Shown one piece after another: positions 1 through 16,609 of a stretch of 64,000 bases of DNA. The stretch comes from Hylemonella gracilis (GTDB lineage Bacteria > Pseudomonadota > Gammaproteobacteria > Burkholderiales > Burkholderiaceae_C): NCBI RefSeq assembly GCF_004328645.1, contig NZ_CP031395.1, forward strand, positions 1,017,501 to 1,081,500, given 5' to 3'. Within the stretch, counting starts at the first letter, position 1, and every line of letters starts with the position of its first letter. Made by a program: the position numbers and the translations under genes. The notes under the pieces are model-generated. The model saw only the letters and a program-made list of their open reading frames with translations. It had not been told where the DNA came from and ran no database searches.

Positions 1-19
1 CACTGTTTCAAATTCCAGT

Positions 20-42
20 CCGCGCCTCCCGACTCGGCGCGG
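20..42 (+). other. GC-rich hairpin upstream of rplK
   Basis: Seven-base perfect inverted repeat, CCGCGCC at 20-26 and GGCGCGG at 36-42, around a nine-base loop. No run of T follows, so it is not a classical intrinsic terminator. It lies in what is probably the nusG-rplK spacer (nusG itself is not in the window) and could be an RNA processing or pausing structure. Function is inferred only. Confidence 0.4.
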
Positions 43-64
43 ATGTTGTCTCGATGAGTCGTCA

Positions 65-113
65 ACCCCGGGGAGCCGAGGCGCGAAGCCTGGGCGTTTT
101 CACCCGCAAGGAG
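65..113 (+). promoter_or_regulatory. rplK leader, candidate L1 translational operator and RBS
   Basis: The leader holds CCCCGGGGAGCC at 66-77 followed by a short stem (AGGC at 79-82, GCCT at 88-91), then the ribosome binding site AAGGAG at 108-113, seven bases or so before the rplK ATG. In many bacteria ribosomal protein L1 represses the L11-L1 mRNA by binding a GGGAGCC-containing hairpin that copies its 23S rRNA site. The GGGAG-plus-stem arrangement here resembles that site from memory; it was not matched to a model. Confidence 0.4.
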
Positions 114-119
114 TAAAGC

Positions 120-551
120 ATGGCGAAGAAAATCGTCGGTTTTATCAAGCTGCAAGTGCCGGCTGGTAAGGCCAATCCCTCGCCGCCGATTGGTCCCGCG
201 CTGGGCCAACGCGGTTTGAACATCATGGAGTTCTGCAAGGCGTTCAACGCCCAGACCCAGGGCGTCGAGCCCGGTCTGCCGCTGCCGGTTGTGATTACCG
301 CCTTCGCGGACAAGAGCTTCACCTTCATCATCAAGACGCCGCCGGCGACCGTGATGATCAAGAAGGCCATCAAGCTGGACAAGGGTTCTTCCAAGCCGCA
401 CGTGGACAAGGTCGGCAAGATCACCCGCGCTCAGCTCGAGGAGATCGCCAAGACCAAGATGAAGGACATGACCGCCGCCGATCTGGACGCCGCTGTGCGC
501 ACGATCGCTGGCTCTGCCCGTTCCATGGGCGTGAATGTGGAGGGCGTGTGA
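120..551 (+). CDS. rplK: 50S ribosomal protein L11
   Basis: Protein of 143 residues, the usual L11 length. It binds the GTPase-associated region of 23S rRNA, near where elongation factors dock and where RelA senses stalled ribosomes. The N-terminal domain shows the proline-rich stretch [20 protein letters not shown], and the C-terminal RNA-binding domain ends with the typical [12 protein letters not shown]. The ATG is preceded by AAGGAG at 108-113. It is first in the rplK-rplA pair; the next start codon lies one base beyond its stop, so the two are almost certainly translationally coupled. Identity is secure. Confidence 0.98.
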   Translation: MAKKIVGFIKLQVPAGKANPSPPIGPALGQRGLNIMEFCKAFNAQTQGVEPGLPLPVVITAFADKSFTFIIKTPPATVMIKKAIKLDKGSSKPHVDKVGKITRAQLEEIAKTKMKDMTAADLDAAVRTIAGSARSMGVNVEGV

Positions 552-552
552 C

Positions 553-1248
553 ATGACCAAGCTCACCAAAAAAGCCAAGGCCCTGCAGGGCAAGGTTGAC
601 AGCACCAAGCTGTATCCGCTCGCCGACGCGATCAAGTTGGTCCAGGAATTTGCCACCGCCAAGTTCGATGAAAGCATCGACGTGGCCGTGCAACTCGGCA
701 TCGATGCCAAGAAGTCTGACCAGGTGGTGCGTGGCGCCGTTGTGTTGCCCAATGGGACCGGCAAGACCAAGCGCGTCGCCGTGTTCGCCCAGGGTGCCAA
801 GGCTGAGGAGGCCAAGGCGGCTGGCGCCGACGTGGTCGGCATGGACGATCTGGCTGCCCGTGTGAAGGCTGGCGACATGCCTTTCGACGTGGTGATCGCC
901 GCTCCCGATGCCATGCGCATCGTGGGTACTCTGGGTCAGATTCTGGGTCCGCGTGGCCTGATGCCCAACCCCAAGGTCGGCACCGTGACGCCCGACGTGG
1001 CCACGGCCGTGAAGAACGCCAAGGCCGGTCAGGTGCAGTTTCGCGCCGACAAGGCTGGCATCGTGCACGGCACGATCGGTCGTCGTTCTTTCGATGCCGC
1101 CAAGCTGCAAGGCAACCTGGCTGCGCTGATCGATGCCTTGAACAAGTCGAAGCCGGCGACCAGCAAGGGCGTGTACCTGCGCAAGGTGGCGGTTTCGTCC
1201 ACGATGGGCGTGGGTGTTCGCGTGGACACGCAGACGATCGCGGCCTGA
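553..1248 (+). CDS. rplA: 50S ribosomal protein L1
   Basis: Protein of 231 residues. L1 forms the mobile L1 stalk that helps release deacylated tRNA from the E site, and in most bacteria it represses its own operon by binding the rplK leader. The family signature [15 protein letters not shown] is present in the middle of the protein. I chose the ATG at 553 (MTKLTKKAK) over the in-frame ATG at 535 because the latter overlaps rplK by 17 bases and adds six residues atypical of the family. The start follows the rplK stop by one base, which suggests coupled translation. Confidence 0.97.
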   Translation: MTKLTKKAKALQGKVDSTKLYPLADAIKLVQEFATAKFDESIDVAVQLGIDAKKSDQVVRGAVVLPNGTGKTKRVAVFAQGAKAEEAKAAGADVVGMDDLAARVKAGDMPFDVVIAAPDAMRIVGTLGQILGPRGLMPNPKVGTVTPDVATAVKNAKAGQVQFRADKAGIVHGTIGRRSFDAAKLQGNLAALIDALNKSKPATSKGVYLRKVAVSSTMGVGVRVDTQTIAA

Positions 1249-1513
1249 GGCCACGGCGTCGTTGAAGAAGATTTGAGTCGTCCGCGAGGGTGGCTCGATG
1301 TGGTGGGCCGGAAGGCGGCGCAACTCAGCTTGCAAGGCTTTCCGGGTCATCCAAGACCGCTGGTGTGTGGCACCTCATCGGAGGGCGCACTTAATTTCCA
1401 GCGCAGATGGCGATCCCGCTGCAATGGATGTGAATTCCAAAACAGTTGGTCGCTGCAAGAAAGGCGCACCGGTGAACGTCAAGCAAGCCGGTGCATTTTG
1501 AAGGAGTTAGACC
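1249..1513 (+). promoter_or_regulatory. rplJ leader with candidate L10(L12)4 autoregulatory region
   Basis: A 265-base gap between rplA and rplJ without a credible gene. It contains AAGACCGCTGGTG at 1352-1364, similar to what I remember from other rplJ leaders. Further down is a seven-base inverted repeat, GCACCGG at 1466-1472 and CCGGTGC at 1488-1494, ending just before the ribosome binding site AAGGAG at 1501-1506. In many bacteria the L10-L12 complex represses rplJL translation by binding such a leader. The gap may also carry a promoter, but I see no convincing -35/-10 pair. Confidence 0.5.
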
Positions 1514-2014
1514 TTGAGTCTGAATCGCAGTGAGAAAGAAGCGGTCATCACCGAAGTGACCGGCCTCGCAGCTCAAGCTCAAACGCTCGTGTTGGCGGAG
1601 TACCGTGGCGTCACGGTCGCGGCCATGACCAAGCTGCGCTCTGAAGCCCGCAAGCAAGGCGTGAGTCTGAGTGTTCTGAAGAACACTCTGGCCCGCCGTG
1701 CCGTGGCCGGCAGTGCGTTCGAAGTCGTGAGCGACCAGATGACTGGTCCGCTGATCTATGGCTTCTCTGTCGATGCCGTGGCCGCTGCCCGCGTGGTGGC
1801 CGATTTCGCGAAAACCAACGACAAGCTGGTGATTCGCGGCGGTGCATTCGCAGGCAAGGCTCTGGACGTCAACGGCGTGAAGCAGCTCGCAAGCATTCCC
1901 TCCAAGGAAGTGCTGCTGGCTCAGCTGTGTGGCTTGCTCAAGTCGCCGATCTCCCGCACCGCCGTGGTGCTGGGTGCCCTGGCGGCGAAAAAAGGCGAAA
2001 CGGCCGCCGCCTGA
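1514..2014 (+). CDS. rplJ: 50S ribosomal protein L10
   Basis: Protein of 166 residues that anchors the L7/L12 dimers to the ribosome through its C-terminal helix and binds 23S rRNA through its N-terminal domain. The sequence begins [15 protein letters not shown] and contains [17 protein letters not shown] and [11 protein letters not shown], typical of L10. The start codon is TTG at 1514, set by a perfect AAGGAG at 1501-1506 eight bases upstream. No ATG nearby would keep the conserved N terminus. A TTG start could lower initiation in a gene whose product must be balanced against L12. The rplL gene follows after 48 bases. Confidence 0.96.
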   Translation: MSLNRSEKEAVITEVTGLAAQAQTLVLAEYRGVTVAAMTKLRSEARKQGVSLSVLKNTLARRAVAGSAFEVVSDQMTGPLIYGFSVDAVAAARVVADFAKTNDKLVIRGGAFAGKALDVNGVKQLASIPSKEVLLAQLCGLLKSPISRTAVVLGALAAKKGETAAA

Positions 2015-2062
2015 ATCGGCGTGGCCAGTCAACCAACTTAGTGGAATCTGAAGGAATCAAAA

Positions 2063-2440
2063 ATGGCATTCGATAAAGACGCATTTCTGACCGCGCTCGA
2101 CAGCATGACGGTCATGGAGCTCAACGACCTGGTCAAGGCCATCGAAGAGAAGTTCGGCGTGAGCGCTGCTGCCATGGCCGCTCCGGCCGCCGCTGGCGGT
2201 GGTGGTGGTGCTGCCGCCGCGGAAGAGAAGACCGAGTTCAACGTGGTGCTGACCGAAGCTGGCGCCAACAAGGTCTCCGTCATCAAGGCCGTGCGCGAAA
2301 TCACCGGCCTGGGCCTGAAGGAAGCCAAGGACCTGGTGGACGGCGCTCCGAAGACCGTCAAGGAAGCGCTGCCCAAGGCTGACGCTGAAGCCGCCAAGAA
2401 GAAGCTGGAAGAAGCCGGCGCCAAGGCCGAACTCAAGTAA
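2063..2440 (+). CDS. rplL: 50S ribosomal protein L7/L12
   Basis: Protein of 125 residues, the multicopy stalk protein that recruits and activates translational GTPases. Three parts are visible: an N-terminal dimerisation domain (about residues 1-35), an alanine- and glycine-rich hinge (about 36-56, with a run of glycines), and a C-terminal domain carrying [20 protein letters not shown], the factor-binding helices. It is translated after rplJ and should be made in several-fold excess over L10. The spacer after it holds two hairpins before rpoB, which probably set the ratio of ribosomal protein to polymerase transcripts. Confidence 0.98.
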   Translation: MAFDKDAFLTALDSMTVMELNDLVKAIEEKFGVSAAAMAAPAAAGGGGGAAAAEEKTEFNVVLTEAGANKVSVIKAVREITGLGLKEAKDLVDGAPKTVKEALPKADAEAAKKKLEEAGAKAELK

Positions 2441-2454
2441 TTCGACCTGGCTCG

Positions 2455-2489
2455 AAGGCTGGAGTGACCTGCAAAGGCACTCCAGCCTT
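2455..2489 (+). terminator. Hairpin after rplL, candidate attenuator
   Basis: A perfect 12-base stem, AAGGCTGGAGTG at 2455-2466 and CACTCCAGCCTT at 2478-2489, around an 11-base loop, starting 15 bases after the rplL stop. Only a short T-poor stretch follows, so full termination is unlikely and rpoBC can be transcribed through it. In E. coli the same gap holds a partial terminator and an RNase III site that reduce rpoB expression relative to rplL. A similar role here is inferred. Confidence 0.6.
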
Positions 2490-2521
2490 TGGTGCTTAGA
2501 GGAGAGCCTCCAGAGCACACC

Positions 2522-2552
2522 CGGAAAAAGCGCAACAATGGCGCTCTTTCCG
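2522..2552 (+). other. Second hairpin in the rplL-rpoB spacer
   Basis: Stem of 12 pairs with one A-C mismatch: arms at 2522-2533 and 2541-2552 around the seven-base loop AACAATG. It lies 32 bases after the first hairpin. Two tandem stems in a 274-base untranslated spacer fit an RNA processing or attenuation region. No gene is visible in the rest of the spacer (2553-2714). Confidence 0.45.
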
Positions 2553-2714
2553 AGTGTCTTCTGACCCCGACTGCAGAAGATGCCTTGGTTCGGGCCGTGT
2601 GCAACGCGCGGCCGTCCGCCAGAGGTTGGTAGCGGCCAACCACCAAGCCTGCTGACGTGCGCGTGCGCGCGTCCGACGCGCCAGTCGCCTAGAGCCTCAT
2701 AGCCCGGAGATCTC

Positions 2715-6827
<4,113 letters not shown>

Positions 6828-6852
6828 TTAGATTTGAAAAGGAAAGAGTTTC

Positions 6853-11079
<4,227 letters not shown>

Positions 11080-11121
11080 TCGCCGCCGCGTGGCCATCCC
11101 TCTGGTTTGGCCCGCGCCCAT

Positions 11122-11154
11122 GCCCCAAGGTTCACGCCTTGGGGCGTTTTTATT
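11122..11154 (+). terminator. Rho-independent terminator of the rpl-rpoBC operon
   Basis: Nine-base perfect stem, GCCCCAAGG at 11122-11130 and CCTTGGGGC at 11137-11145, six-base loop, then GTTTTTATTT. This is a textbook intrinsic terminator. It ends only seven bases before the rsmB start codon, so the rsmB message either initiates inside or just after it, or depends on read-through. Confidence 0.92.
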
Positions 11155-11160
11155 TGTCGC

Positions 11161-12567
11161 ATGACTGACATTTACGCCTCCGCCGTGCCCGGCGCCACCC
11201 GTGCCCCCGAGTTGTGGCAACAGTTGCAGGCCGCTGCCCAGCTGCTGGCCATGGTGCGCGCGGGCCGTTCCGCCGGCGACGCACTCGAGTCCGTGGCCCC
11301 CGGTCTGCGCCCGGGCGTGCAGGCACTGGCCTACGCCGCGTTGCGCGGGCTCGGTCGTGCCGAAGCCCTGCGCGCCTTGCTCGCGCCGCGCAAGCCCGCG
11401 CCCGCGGTGGACGCCTTGCTGTGCCTGACCCTGGCGCTGGCCAGCGCGGAGGCGCAGGACTACGACGCCCACACGCTGGTCAACCAGGCGGTTGAAGCCG
11501 CCAAACGCCATGACTCGCGCGCCGTCAGCAACAGCGCGGGGTTTCTCAACGCCTGCCTGCGCCGTTTCCTGCGCGAACGTGTGGATCTGCTGGCGGAGAT
11601 CGACGAAGACCCGGCCACGGCGCTGCTGGCACGCTGGAACCATCCGCGTTGGTGGATCGCGCGCCTGCAACAGGAGGCGCCCGCGCATTGGCAGGCCGTG
11701 CTGGACGCCAACAACCGTCCGCCCCCGCTGACCCTGCGTGTCAACCTCGCGCAAGGCCCGGTGGAGGTCTACCTCGCCGACTTGCAGGCGGTCGGCCTGG
11801 CCGCGCAGCGCAATGGTGCCCAGGGCGTGACGCTGGAACGGCCCTTGCCCGTGCACCGCATTCCGGGTTTCGCGCAGGGGCGCGTGTCCGTGCAGGACGC
11901 GGCGGCCCAACTGGCCGCGCCCCTGCTGCTGGATGATCTGCCGCCCGTGCCGACACCCACCCGCCCGCTGCGCATCCTGGACGCCTGTGCCGCACCCGGC
12001 GGCAAGACGGCGCACTTGCTTGAACTGATCGCGGCGCGGGGCCTGGATGCGGAGGTCGTCGCGCTGGACGTTGACGCCGAGCGTTGCCGGCGCATTGACG
12101 AAAACCTGCGACGCCTGGGCCTGCAGGCCCAGGTGGTGGCTGCCGACGCGGGCGACCCGGTGGCTTGGCGACAGGCCGGGTTGACGGACGATCTGCGCTT
12201 CGACGCCATCCTGCTGGACGCACCCTGTACGGCCTCTGGCATCGTGCGGCGGCATCCGGACGTGCGCTGGCTGCGCCGCGAGAGCGACATCGCCAGTCTG
12301 GCTCGCCAGCAGGCGCGATTGCTGGCGGCGCTCTGGCCCCGCCTGGTTGTCGGGGGCCGGCTGCTCTATTGCACGTGCTCAGTTTTCAGGGCCGAGGGGG
12401 AAGAACAGGTGCGGGCGTTTCTTGCGCACAACAAAGAGGCGTCTTCACGACCCGCTCCGGGGCATTTATGGCCTCATTCGGCGTTTCAATCCGAGGCGCT
12501 CACGGACAATGCTATCCGTGGGCACGATGGCTTTTATTACGCGCTGTTGGCAAAAGAGGGGGGCTGA
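11161..12567 (+). CDS. rsmB: 16S rRNA (cytosine-5)-methyltransferase RsmB
   Basis: Protein of 468 residues. It methylates C967 of 16S rRNA using S-adenosylmethionine. The N-terminal third is a NusB-like RNA-binding domain (with the ALLCLTLALASAEAQDYDAH region). The C-terminal part is the methyltransferase, with the SAM-binding motif DACAAPGGKTAHLLEL, the DAPCTASG motif holding one catalytic cysteine, and LLYCTCSVF holding the second. The ATG at 11161 is preferred over the in-frame ATG at 11107, because the upstream start would place the rpoC terminator inside the coding region. No good ribosome binding site is visible. It overlaps the next gene, suggesting an operon with the DUF4390 gene and the NtrY/NtrX-like pair. 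Confidence 0.93.
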   Translation: MTDIYASAVPGATRAPELWQQLQAAAQLLAMVRAGRSAGDALESVAPGLRPGVQALAYAALRGLGRAEALRALLAPRKPAPAVDALLCLTLALASAEAQDYDAHTLVNQAVEAAKRHDSRAVSNSAGFLNACLRRFLRERVDLLAEIDEDPATALLARWNHPRWWIARLQQEAPAHWQAVLDANNRPPPLTLRVNLAQGPVEVYLADLQAVGLAAQRNGAQGVTLERPLPVHRIPGFAQGRVSVQDAAAQLAAPLLLDDLPPVPTPTRPLRILDACAAPGGKTAHLLELIAARGLDAEVVALDVDAERCRRIDENLRRLGLQAQVVAADAGDPVAWRQAGLTDDLRFDAILLDAPCTASGIVRRHPDVRWLRRESDIASLARQQARLLAALWPRLVVGGRLLYCTCSVFRAEGEEQVRAFLAHNKEASSRPAPGHLWPHSAFQSEALTDNAIRGHDGFYYALLAKEGG

Positions 12568-13321
12568 GGCCTCGGCTTGTCTGCGCCATGCCCTGATTTG
12601 GGGCGCGGCCCTCACCCTCATGGTGCCGGGTTTGACGCTGACCCCCGTCGCCAACGCGGCCCAAGCCGCCCCGGCCGGGGCCGACGAGCCGGCATCGAGC
12701 GACGCAGCGAGTGGTCACCCGCCACCGCCCGGTTCGTCGCCCGCACTTTCCACGCCGTCGGCATTGCCGGCGCCGTCCTTGTCCACCTCACGCGTGCCCC
12801 AGCCTGCCACGGTCGGTCCGCTGGAACTGCGTCGCCAGGGCGATGCGTTGGAGCTGGGCACCCGCCTGCGTTTCGATCTACCGGAACCGGTGCGCGATGC
12901 CCTGTACAAAGGCCTGTCCGTGATCTTCACGGCCGAGGTCGAGATCTACCGAGAACGCTGGTGGTGGCTGGACGCCCGTGTCAGCCGTGCCCAGCGCCAG
13001 TGGCGGCTGGTCTACCAGCCGCTCACGCAACGCTGGCGCCTCAGCCTGGGGTCCGCGCCGTCCGTGCGGGCCGGCGGCGCGGCGCTGGCTCAACTCTTCG
13101 ACAGCCTGGACGAAGCCCTGGCCGTCATCCAGTACATCGCGCAATGGCGGGTGGCGGACTGGTCCGCGCTGGAAGCTGGCGACACCCACCGCATTGAATT
13201 CCACTTTCACCTCGACACCGACAAGTTGCCGCGCCCCTTGCAGATTGGCGCCCTGGGTGACGATGACTGGGAGCTGGACCTGAACCGCCAGCGCACCTTC
13301 AGCGCGGAGCGCCTGGATTGA
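12527..13321 (+). CDS. DUF4390 domain exported protein
   Basis: Protein of about 264 residues with an apparent Sec signal: basic start, hydrophobic stretch ALIWGAALTLMVPGLTL and a likely cleavage after ANA. A proline- and alanine-rich linker follows (about residues 50-95), then a domain beginning LELRRQGDALELGTRLRFDL and containing ALYKGLSVIFTAEVEIYRER, which I associate with DUF4390. Members of that family sit next to NtrY-like kinases in betaproteobacteria and have no firm function. The ATG at 12527 is chosen because it gives a complete signal peptide; it overlaps rsmB by 41 bases in another frame, so the start is uncertain. The next gene starts 16 bases after its stop. Confidence 0.75.
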   Translation: MAFITRCWQKRGAEASACLRHALIWGAALTLMVPGLTLTPVANAAQAAPAGADEPASSDAASGHPPPPGSSPALSTPSALPAPSLSTSRVPQPATVGPLELRRQGDALELGTRLRFDLPEPVRDALYKGLSVIFTAEVEIYRERWWWLDARVSRAQRQWRLVYQPLTQRWRLSLGSAPSVRAGGAALAQLFDSLDEALAVIQYIAQWRVADWSALEAGDTHRIEFHFHLDTDKLPRPLQIGALGDDDWELDLNRQRTFSAERLD

Positions 13322-13337
13322 GCGCGCAGGTATCGGC

Positions 13338-15749
13338 GTGAAAGCCCTGCTGCCTCGCCTTTCCGCTGCGGCCCGCGCGCCCGGTTCCCTGCGCCTTGCC
13401 TTGCTGGTGTTGCTCACCATCGTGGTCGCGCTCAGCCTGGTGCTGCTGTTCCTGCTGACCCAGGCGACCGGCAAGCACGAACTCTACGAACGGCATTACG
13501 GGCGTCTGTTCGCGCTGAACGTGGTGGTGGCCATCATGCTGTTCATCGCCATCAGCTGGGTGGCGGTGCGCCTGCTGCGGCACCTGCGCGAGCGCCGTTT
13601 CGGCAGCCGCCTGCTGTTGCGACTCTCGCTGGTCTTCGCTCTGGCGGGGTTCGTGCCGGGCCTGCTGATCTACGTTGTGTCCTACCAGTTCGTCGCACGT
13701 TCCATCGAAAGCTGGTTCGACGTGCAGGTGGAAGGCGCGCTGGAGGCCGGCCTCAACCTTGGCCGTGCCACGCTGGACTCGCTGTCCAACGACCTGGCGG
13801 CCAAGGCCCGCGTGGCCGCGGGCCAGTTGCAGGGCGCCTCGGACGTGGAGGCCGGGCTGATGCTGGAGCGTCTGCGCGACCAACTCGAGGTACATGACGC
13901 CGTGCTCTGGCGCGCCCAGGGCACCTCCTTGCGCTTGCTCGCCAGCGCGGGCGACTCGCGCTTCGCCTTGCACACCGAAAGACCGCCCTCCACGCAACTG
14001 GAACGCGCGCGTCGGCAGCAGGTGGTCACCTGGTTCGAGGGTTTGGAGGAAGGCAATGCCGTGGCGCCCGCGCCCGCGCGCATTCAAGCCCTGGTCAGCA
14101 TGCCCAACGTGCCCAGTCAGAACATGAGCCTGGGTGCGTTGGACGAACCGCGTTACCTCGAGCTCACACAGGCGCTGTCCGAGAACCTGGTGGCCAATGC
14201 CTTGGCCGTGTCCGAGGCGCGCAATGAATACCAGGAGCGCTCATTGGCCCGACAAGGTCTGCGCCGCATGTACATCGGCACGTTGACGCTCAGCCTCTTC
14301 CTCGCCATCTTTGGTGCCGTGCTGCTGGCCGTGGCCCTGGGCAATCAGATCACCCAGCCGCTGTTGCTGCTGGCCGAGGGCGTGCGCCAGGTCGCGGCCG
14401 GTGACCTGACGCCCAAGGCCGCCCTGCAGGGGCGTGACGAACTCGGAGGTCTGACACGCGCTTTCGCCGACATGACCCAACAGCTGGCGGACGCGCGACG
14501 CGCAGTGGAGACCAGCATGGACGAGGTCAGCGCCGCGCGCGAGAACCTGCAGACCATCCTGGACAACCTGACGGCCGGCGTCATGGTGCTGGATGCGCAG
14601 GGCGTCATCCAGTCCGTCAACCCCGGCGCCGAGCTGATCCTGCGTGGTGCCCTGCGCGTGTCGGTTGATCGGTGGGAAGGCCGGCGCTTGCCCGAAATCG
14701 CCGGTCTGGAGGACTTCGCGCGGCAGATCAAGCTGCAGTTCGACCACTTCGTGGCCGAACGCGCGGAGCAGGGCGAGCGCTCGCTCGACCACTGGCAGCA
14801 GTCCATCGAGCTGGGGCTTTTTCGGTCGGATGAACGTGCGTCCGAGTTCGCCGACTTGCTGGGCGCCAAAGACCGCGACGTGCTGACCTTGGTGGTGCGT
14901 GGCGCTGAATTGCCGGGGGGCGCGCAGGGTCGCAGCCTCTGGCTGCTGGTGTTCGACGACATCTCCGACATCGTCTCGGCCCAGCGTGCGCAGGCCTGGG
15001 GCGAAGTGGCGCGCCGCCTCGCGCATGAGATCAAGAACCCACTGACGCCCATCCAGCTCTCCGCCGAGCGGCTGGAGAAAAAGCTCACCGGCAAGGTCGA
15101 ATCCGCCGAGCAGGCCGTGGTCACCAAGTCCGTCAAGACCATCGTGGACCAGGTGGACGCGATGAAGCGGCTGGTCAACGAATTCCGCGACTATGCGCGC
15201 CTGCCCGCCGCCGAGCTCAAGCCCCTGGACTTGAACGCCCTGGTGCAGGAGGTGCTGCAACTCTACATCGGCGATGCCCAGCCTTCGCCACAGCTTTCGC
15301 TCTTGTCCGGGCCACCCCCCTCGCCGCATGTGCTGATGCGCGCCGAGCTGGACCCGGCCTGCCCGCTCATCCGGGGGGACGCCCAGCAACTGCGACAGGT
15401 GCTGCACAACCTGCTGCAGAACGCGCAGGACGCCACCGAAACCGCGGGGCGCAGCGGGCCGGAATTCGCGGTGCTCGTGCGCACGCAATGGAACCCCGCG
15501 CGCGGCCGGGTGCGCCTGTCCGTGCTGGATTGGGGCACGGGATTTCCGGAAGCCATCCTCAAGCGCGCCTTCGAGCCCTACGTCACGACCAAGGCCAAGG
15601 GTACCGGCCTGGGTTTGGCCGTGGTCAAGAAAATCGTGGACGATCATCGCGCGCGCATTGATCTTTCCAACCGTATTGCCGAAGATCAGGTGATCGGCGC
15701 GCAAGTGTCGTTATCATTCAGCGTGGGCCCGCCCGTCACGGCGGCCTGA
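13338..15749 (+). CDS. NtrY-like membrane sensor histidine kinase
   Basis: Protein of 803 residues with a GTG start at 13338, 16 bases after the DUF4390 stop. Hydrophobic segments at about residues 17-42, 57-78 and 88-115, and again near 312-335, frame a periplasmic region. A HAMP domain (about 334-388, with LTPKAALQGRDELGGLTRAF) and a PAS domain (from about 405, NLTAGVMVLDAQGVIQSVNP) follow. The kinase core has the H box RRLAHEIKNPLTPIQLSAER with His563, the N box NLLQNAQD (about 691), and the G boxes DWGTGFP and GTGLGLAVVKK (about 731 and 755). It would phosphorylate the regulator encoded next. The ligand is unknown; NtrY homologues affect nitrogen or redox responses. Confidence 0.88.
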   Translation: MKALLPRLSAAARAPGSLRLALLVLLTIVVALSLVLLFLLTQATGKHELYERHYGRLFALNVVVAIMLFIAISWVAVRLLRHLRERRFGSRLLLRLSLVFALAGFVPGLLIYVVSYQFVARSIESWFDVQVEGALEAGLNLGRATLDSLSNDLAAKARVAAGQLQGASDVEAGLMLERLRDQLEVHDAVLWRAQGTSLRLLASAGDSRFALHTERPPSTQLERARRQQVVTWFEGLEEGNAVAPAPARIQALVSMPNVPSQNMSLGALDEPRYLELTQALSENLVANALAVSEARNEYQERSLARQGLRRMYIGTLTLSLFLAIFGAVLLAVALGNQITQPLLLLAEGVRQVAAGDLTPKAALQGRDELGGLTRAFADMTQQLADARRAVETSMDEVSAARENLQTILDNLTAGVMVLDAQGVIQSVNPGAELILRGALRVSVDRWEGRRLPEIAGLEDFARQIKLQFDHFVAERAEQGERSLDHWQQSIELGLFRSDERASEFADLLGAKDRDVLTLVVRGAELPGGAQGRSLWLLVFDDISDIVSAQRAQAWGEVARRLAHEIKNPLTPIQLSAERLEKKLTGKVESAEQAVVTKSVKTIVDQVDAMKRLVNEFRDYARLPAAELKPLDLNALVQEVLQLYIGDAQPSPQLSLLSGPPPSPHVLMRAELDPACPLIRGDAQQLRQVLHNLLQNAQDATETAGRSGPEFAVLVRTQWNPARGRVRLSVLDWGTGFPEAILKRAFEPYVTTKAKGTGLGLAVVKKIVDDHRARIDLSNRIAEDQVIGAQVSLSFSVGPPVTAA

Positions 15750-15805
15750 AGTCCTTTCATCCTGTCGCGCATCACCCATCGTTTCGAGATCTCTGCGTTC
15801 ACACC

Positions 15806-16570
15806 ATGGCAAACATACTGGTCGTCGATGATGAACTCGGCATCCGCGATCTGCTCTCGGAAATCCTCAATGATGAGGGCCATGCTGTCGAGGTGGCCGA
15901 GAACGCGGCGCAGGCGCGCGAGGCCCGCCAGCGCGAACGCCCCGACCTCGTGCTGCTCGACATCTGGATGCCCGACACCGATGGCGTCACCTTGCTCAAG
16001 GAATGGTCCGCCGCCGGCCTGTTGACCATGCCCGTCATCATGATGAGCGGCCACGCCACCATCGAAACGGCGGTGGCTGCCACCAAGATTGGAGCGCAGG
16101 CTTTCCTCGAAAAGCCCATCACCCTGCAGAAACTGCTCAAGGCCGTGGAGCAGGGCCTGGCACGCAGCAGCGCCACCCCTGCAACCGCCGCTTCCGCCGC
16201 GCCAGCGCAACGGTCGGCCGCAGGCGCGCTGGCCAGTGTCGCTGGCGGCCAGCTGCCGGAGGCCTCGGTGGTGGAGCCCGTGGACCCGGGCCCGCCCGCG
16301 AAGCAGCATTTCCAGCTCGACAAACCCTTGCGCGAAGCGCGCGATGACTTCGAGAAAGCCTATTTCGAATACCACCTCGCGCATGAAAATGGTTCCATGA
16401 CCCGCGTCGCCGAAAAGACCGGCCTGGAGCGTACCCACCTCTACCGCAAGCTCAAGCAGCTCGGCGTGGACCTGGGGCGCGGCAAGCGCGCCGTGCCCGT
16501 GGTGGCGAGTGGCGAGGAAGGGCGGGACGAGGGCATCGACAGCCTGCAAGGCCCGCCTTCCGGTTTTTGA
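15806..16570 (+). CDS. NtrX-like response regulator lacking the AAA+ domain
   Basis: Protein of 254 residues. A complete receiver domain occupies residues 1-115, with acidic pocket D8-D9, phosphoacceptor D52 in LVLLDIWMPD, S81 and K103. A proline/alanine-rich linker (about 118-170) leads to a Fis-type helix-turn-helix at about 196-220 (MTRVAEKTGLERTHLYRKLK), matching the C terminus of NtrX. The central sigma-54 ATPase domain of canonical NtrX, with GAFTGA, is missing: the protein is about 200 residues shorter and the linker has no Walker motifs. It therefore should not activate sigma-54 promoters and probably acts as a direct activator or repressor. It pairs with the kinase gene 56 bases upstream. 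Confidence 0.88.
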   Translation: MANILVVDDELGIRDLLSEILNDEGHAVEVAENAAQAREARQRERPDLVLLDIWMPDTDGVTLLKEWSAAGLLTMPVIMMSGHATIETAVAATKIGAQAFLEKPITLQKLLKAVEQGLARSSATPATAASAAPAQRSAAGALASVAGGQLPEASVVEPVDPGPPAKQHFQLDKPLREARDDFEKAYFEYHLAHENGSMTRVAEKTGLERTHLYRKLKQLGVDLGRGKRAVPVVASGEEGRDEGIDSLQGPPSGF

Positions 16571-16598
16571 GAATCAGGCCTGACTTTGCTGTTATAAT
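16567..16598 (+). promoter_or_regulatory. Promoter of the tRNA-Phe gene
   Basis: A perfect -10 hexamer TATAAT at 16593-16598 lies 12 bases before the tRNA. The best upstream element is TTGAGA at 16567-16572, but the spacing is 20 bases, longer than usual; a poorer hexamer (GAATCA at 16571) sits at 16 bases. The promoter overlaps the last codon of the NtrX-like gene, so the tRNA is likely transcribed independently of that operon. Confidence 0.6.
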
Positions 16599-16609
16599 TT
16601 CAGGCTCAC

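Noticed and set aside
1298..1533. Short open frames in the rplA-rplJ gap
   Set aside because: They are in different frames, have no ribosome binding site and cover the structured rplJ leader.
12347..12567. Possible fusion or frameshift between rsmB and the DUF4390 gene
   Set aside because: The DUF4390 frame is open upstream into rsmB, but the overlapping part has no family similarity, and an ATG at 12527 gives a proper signal peptide. Ordinary overlap explains it.
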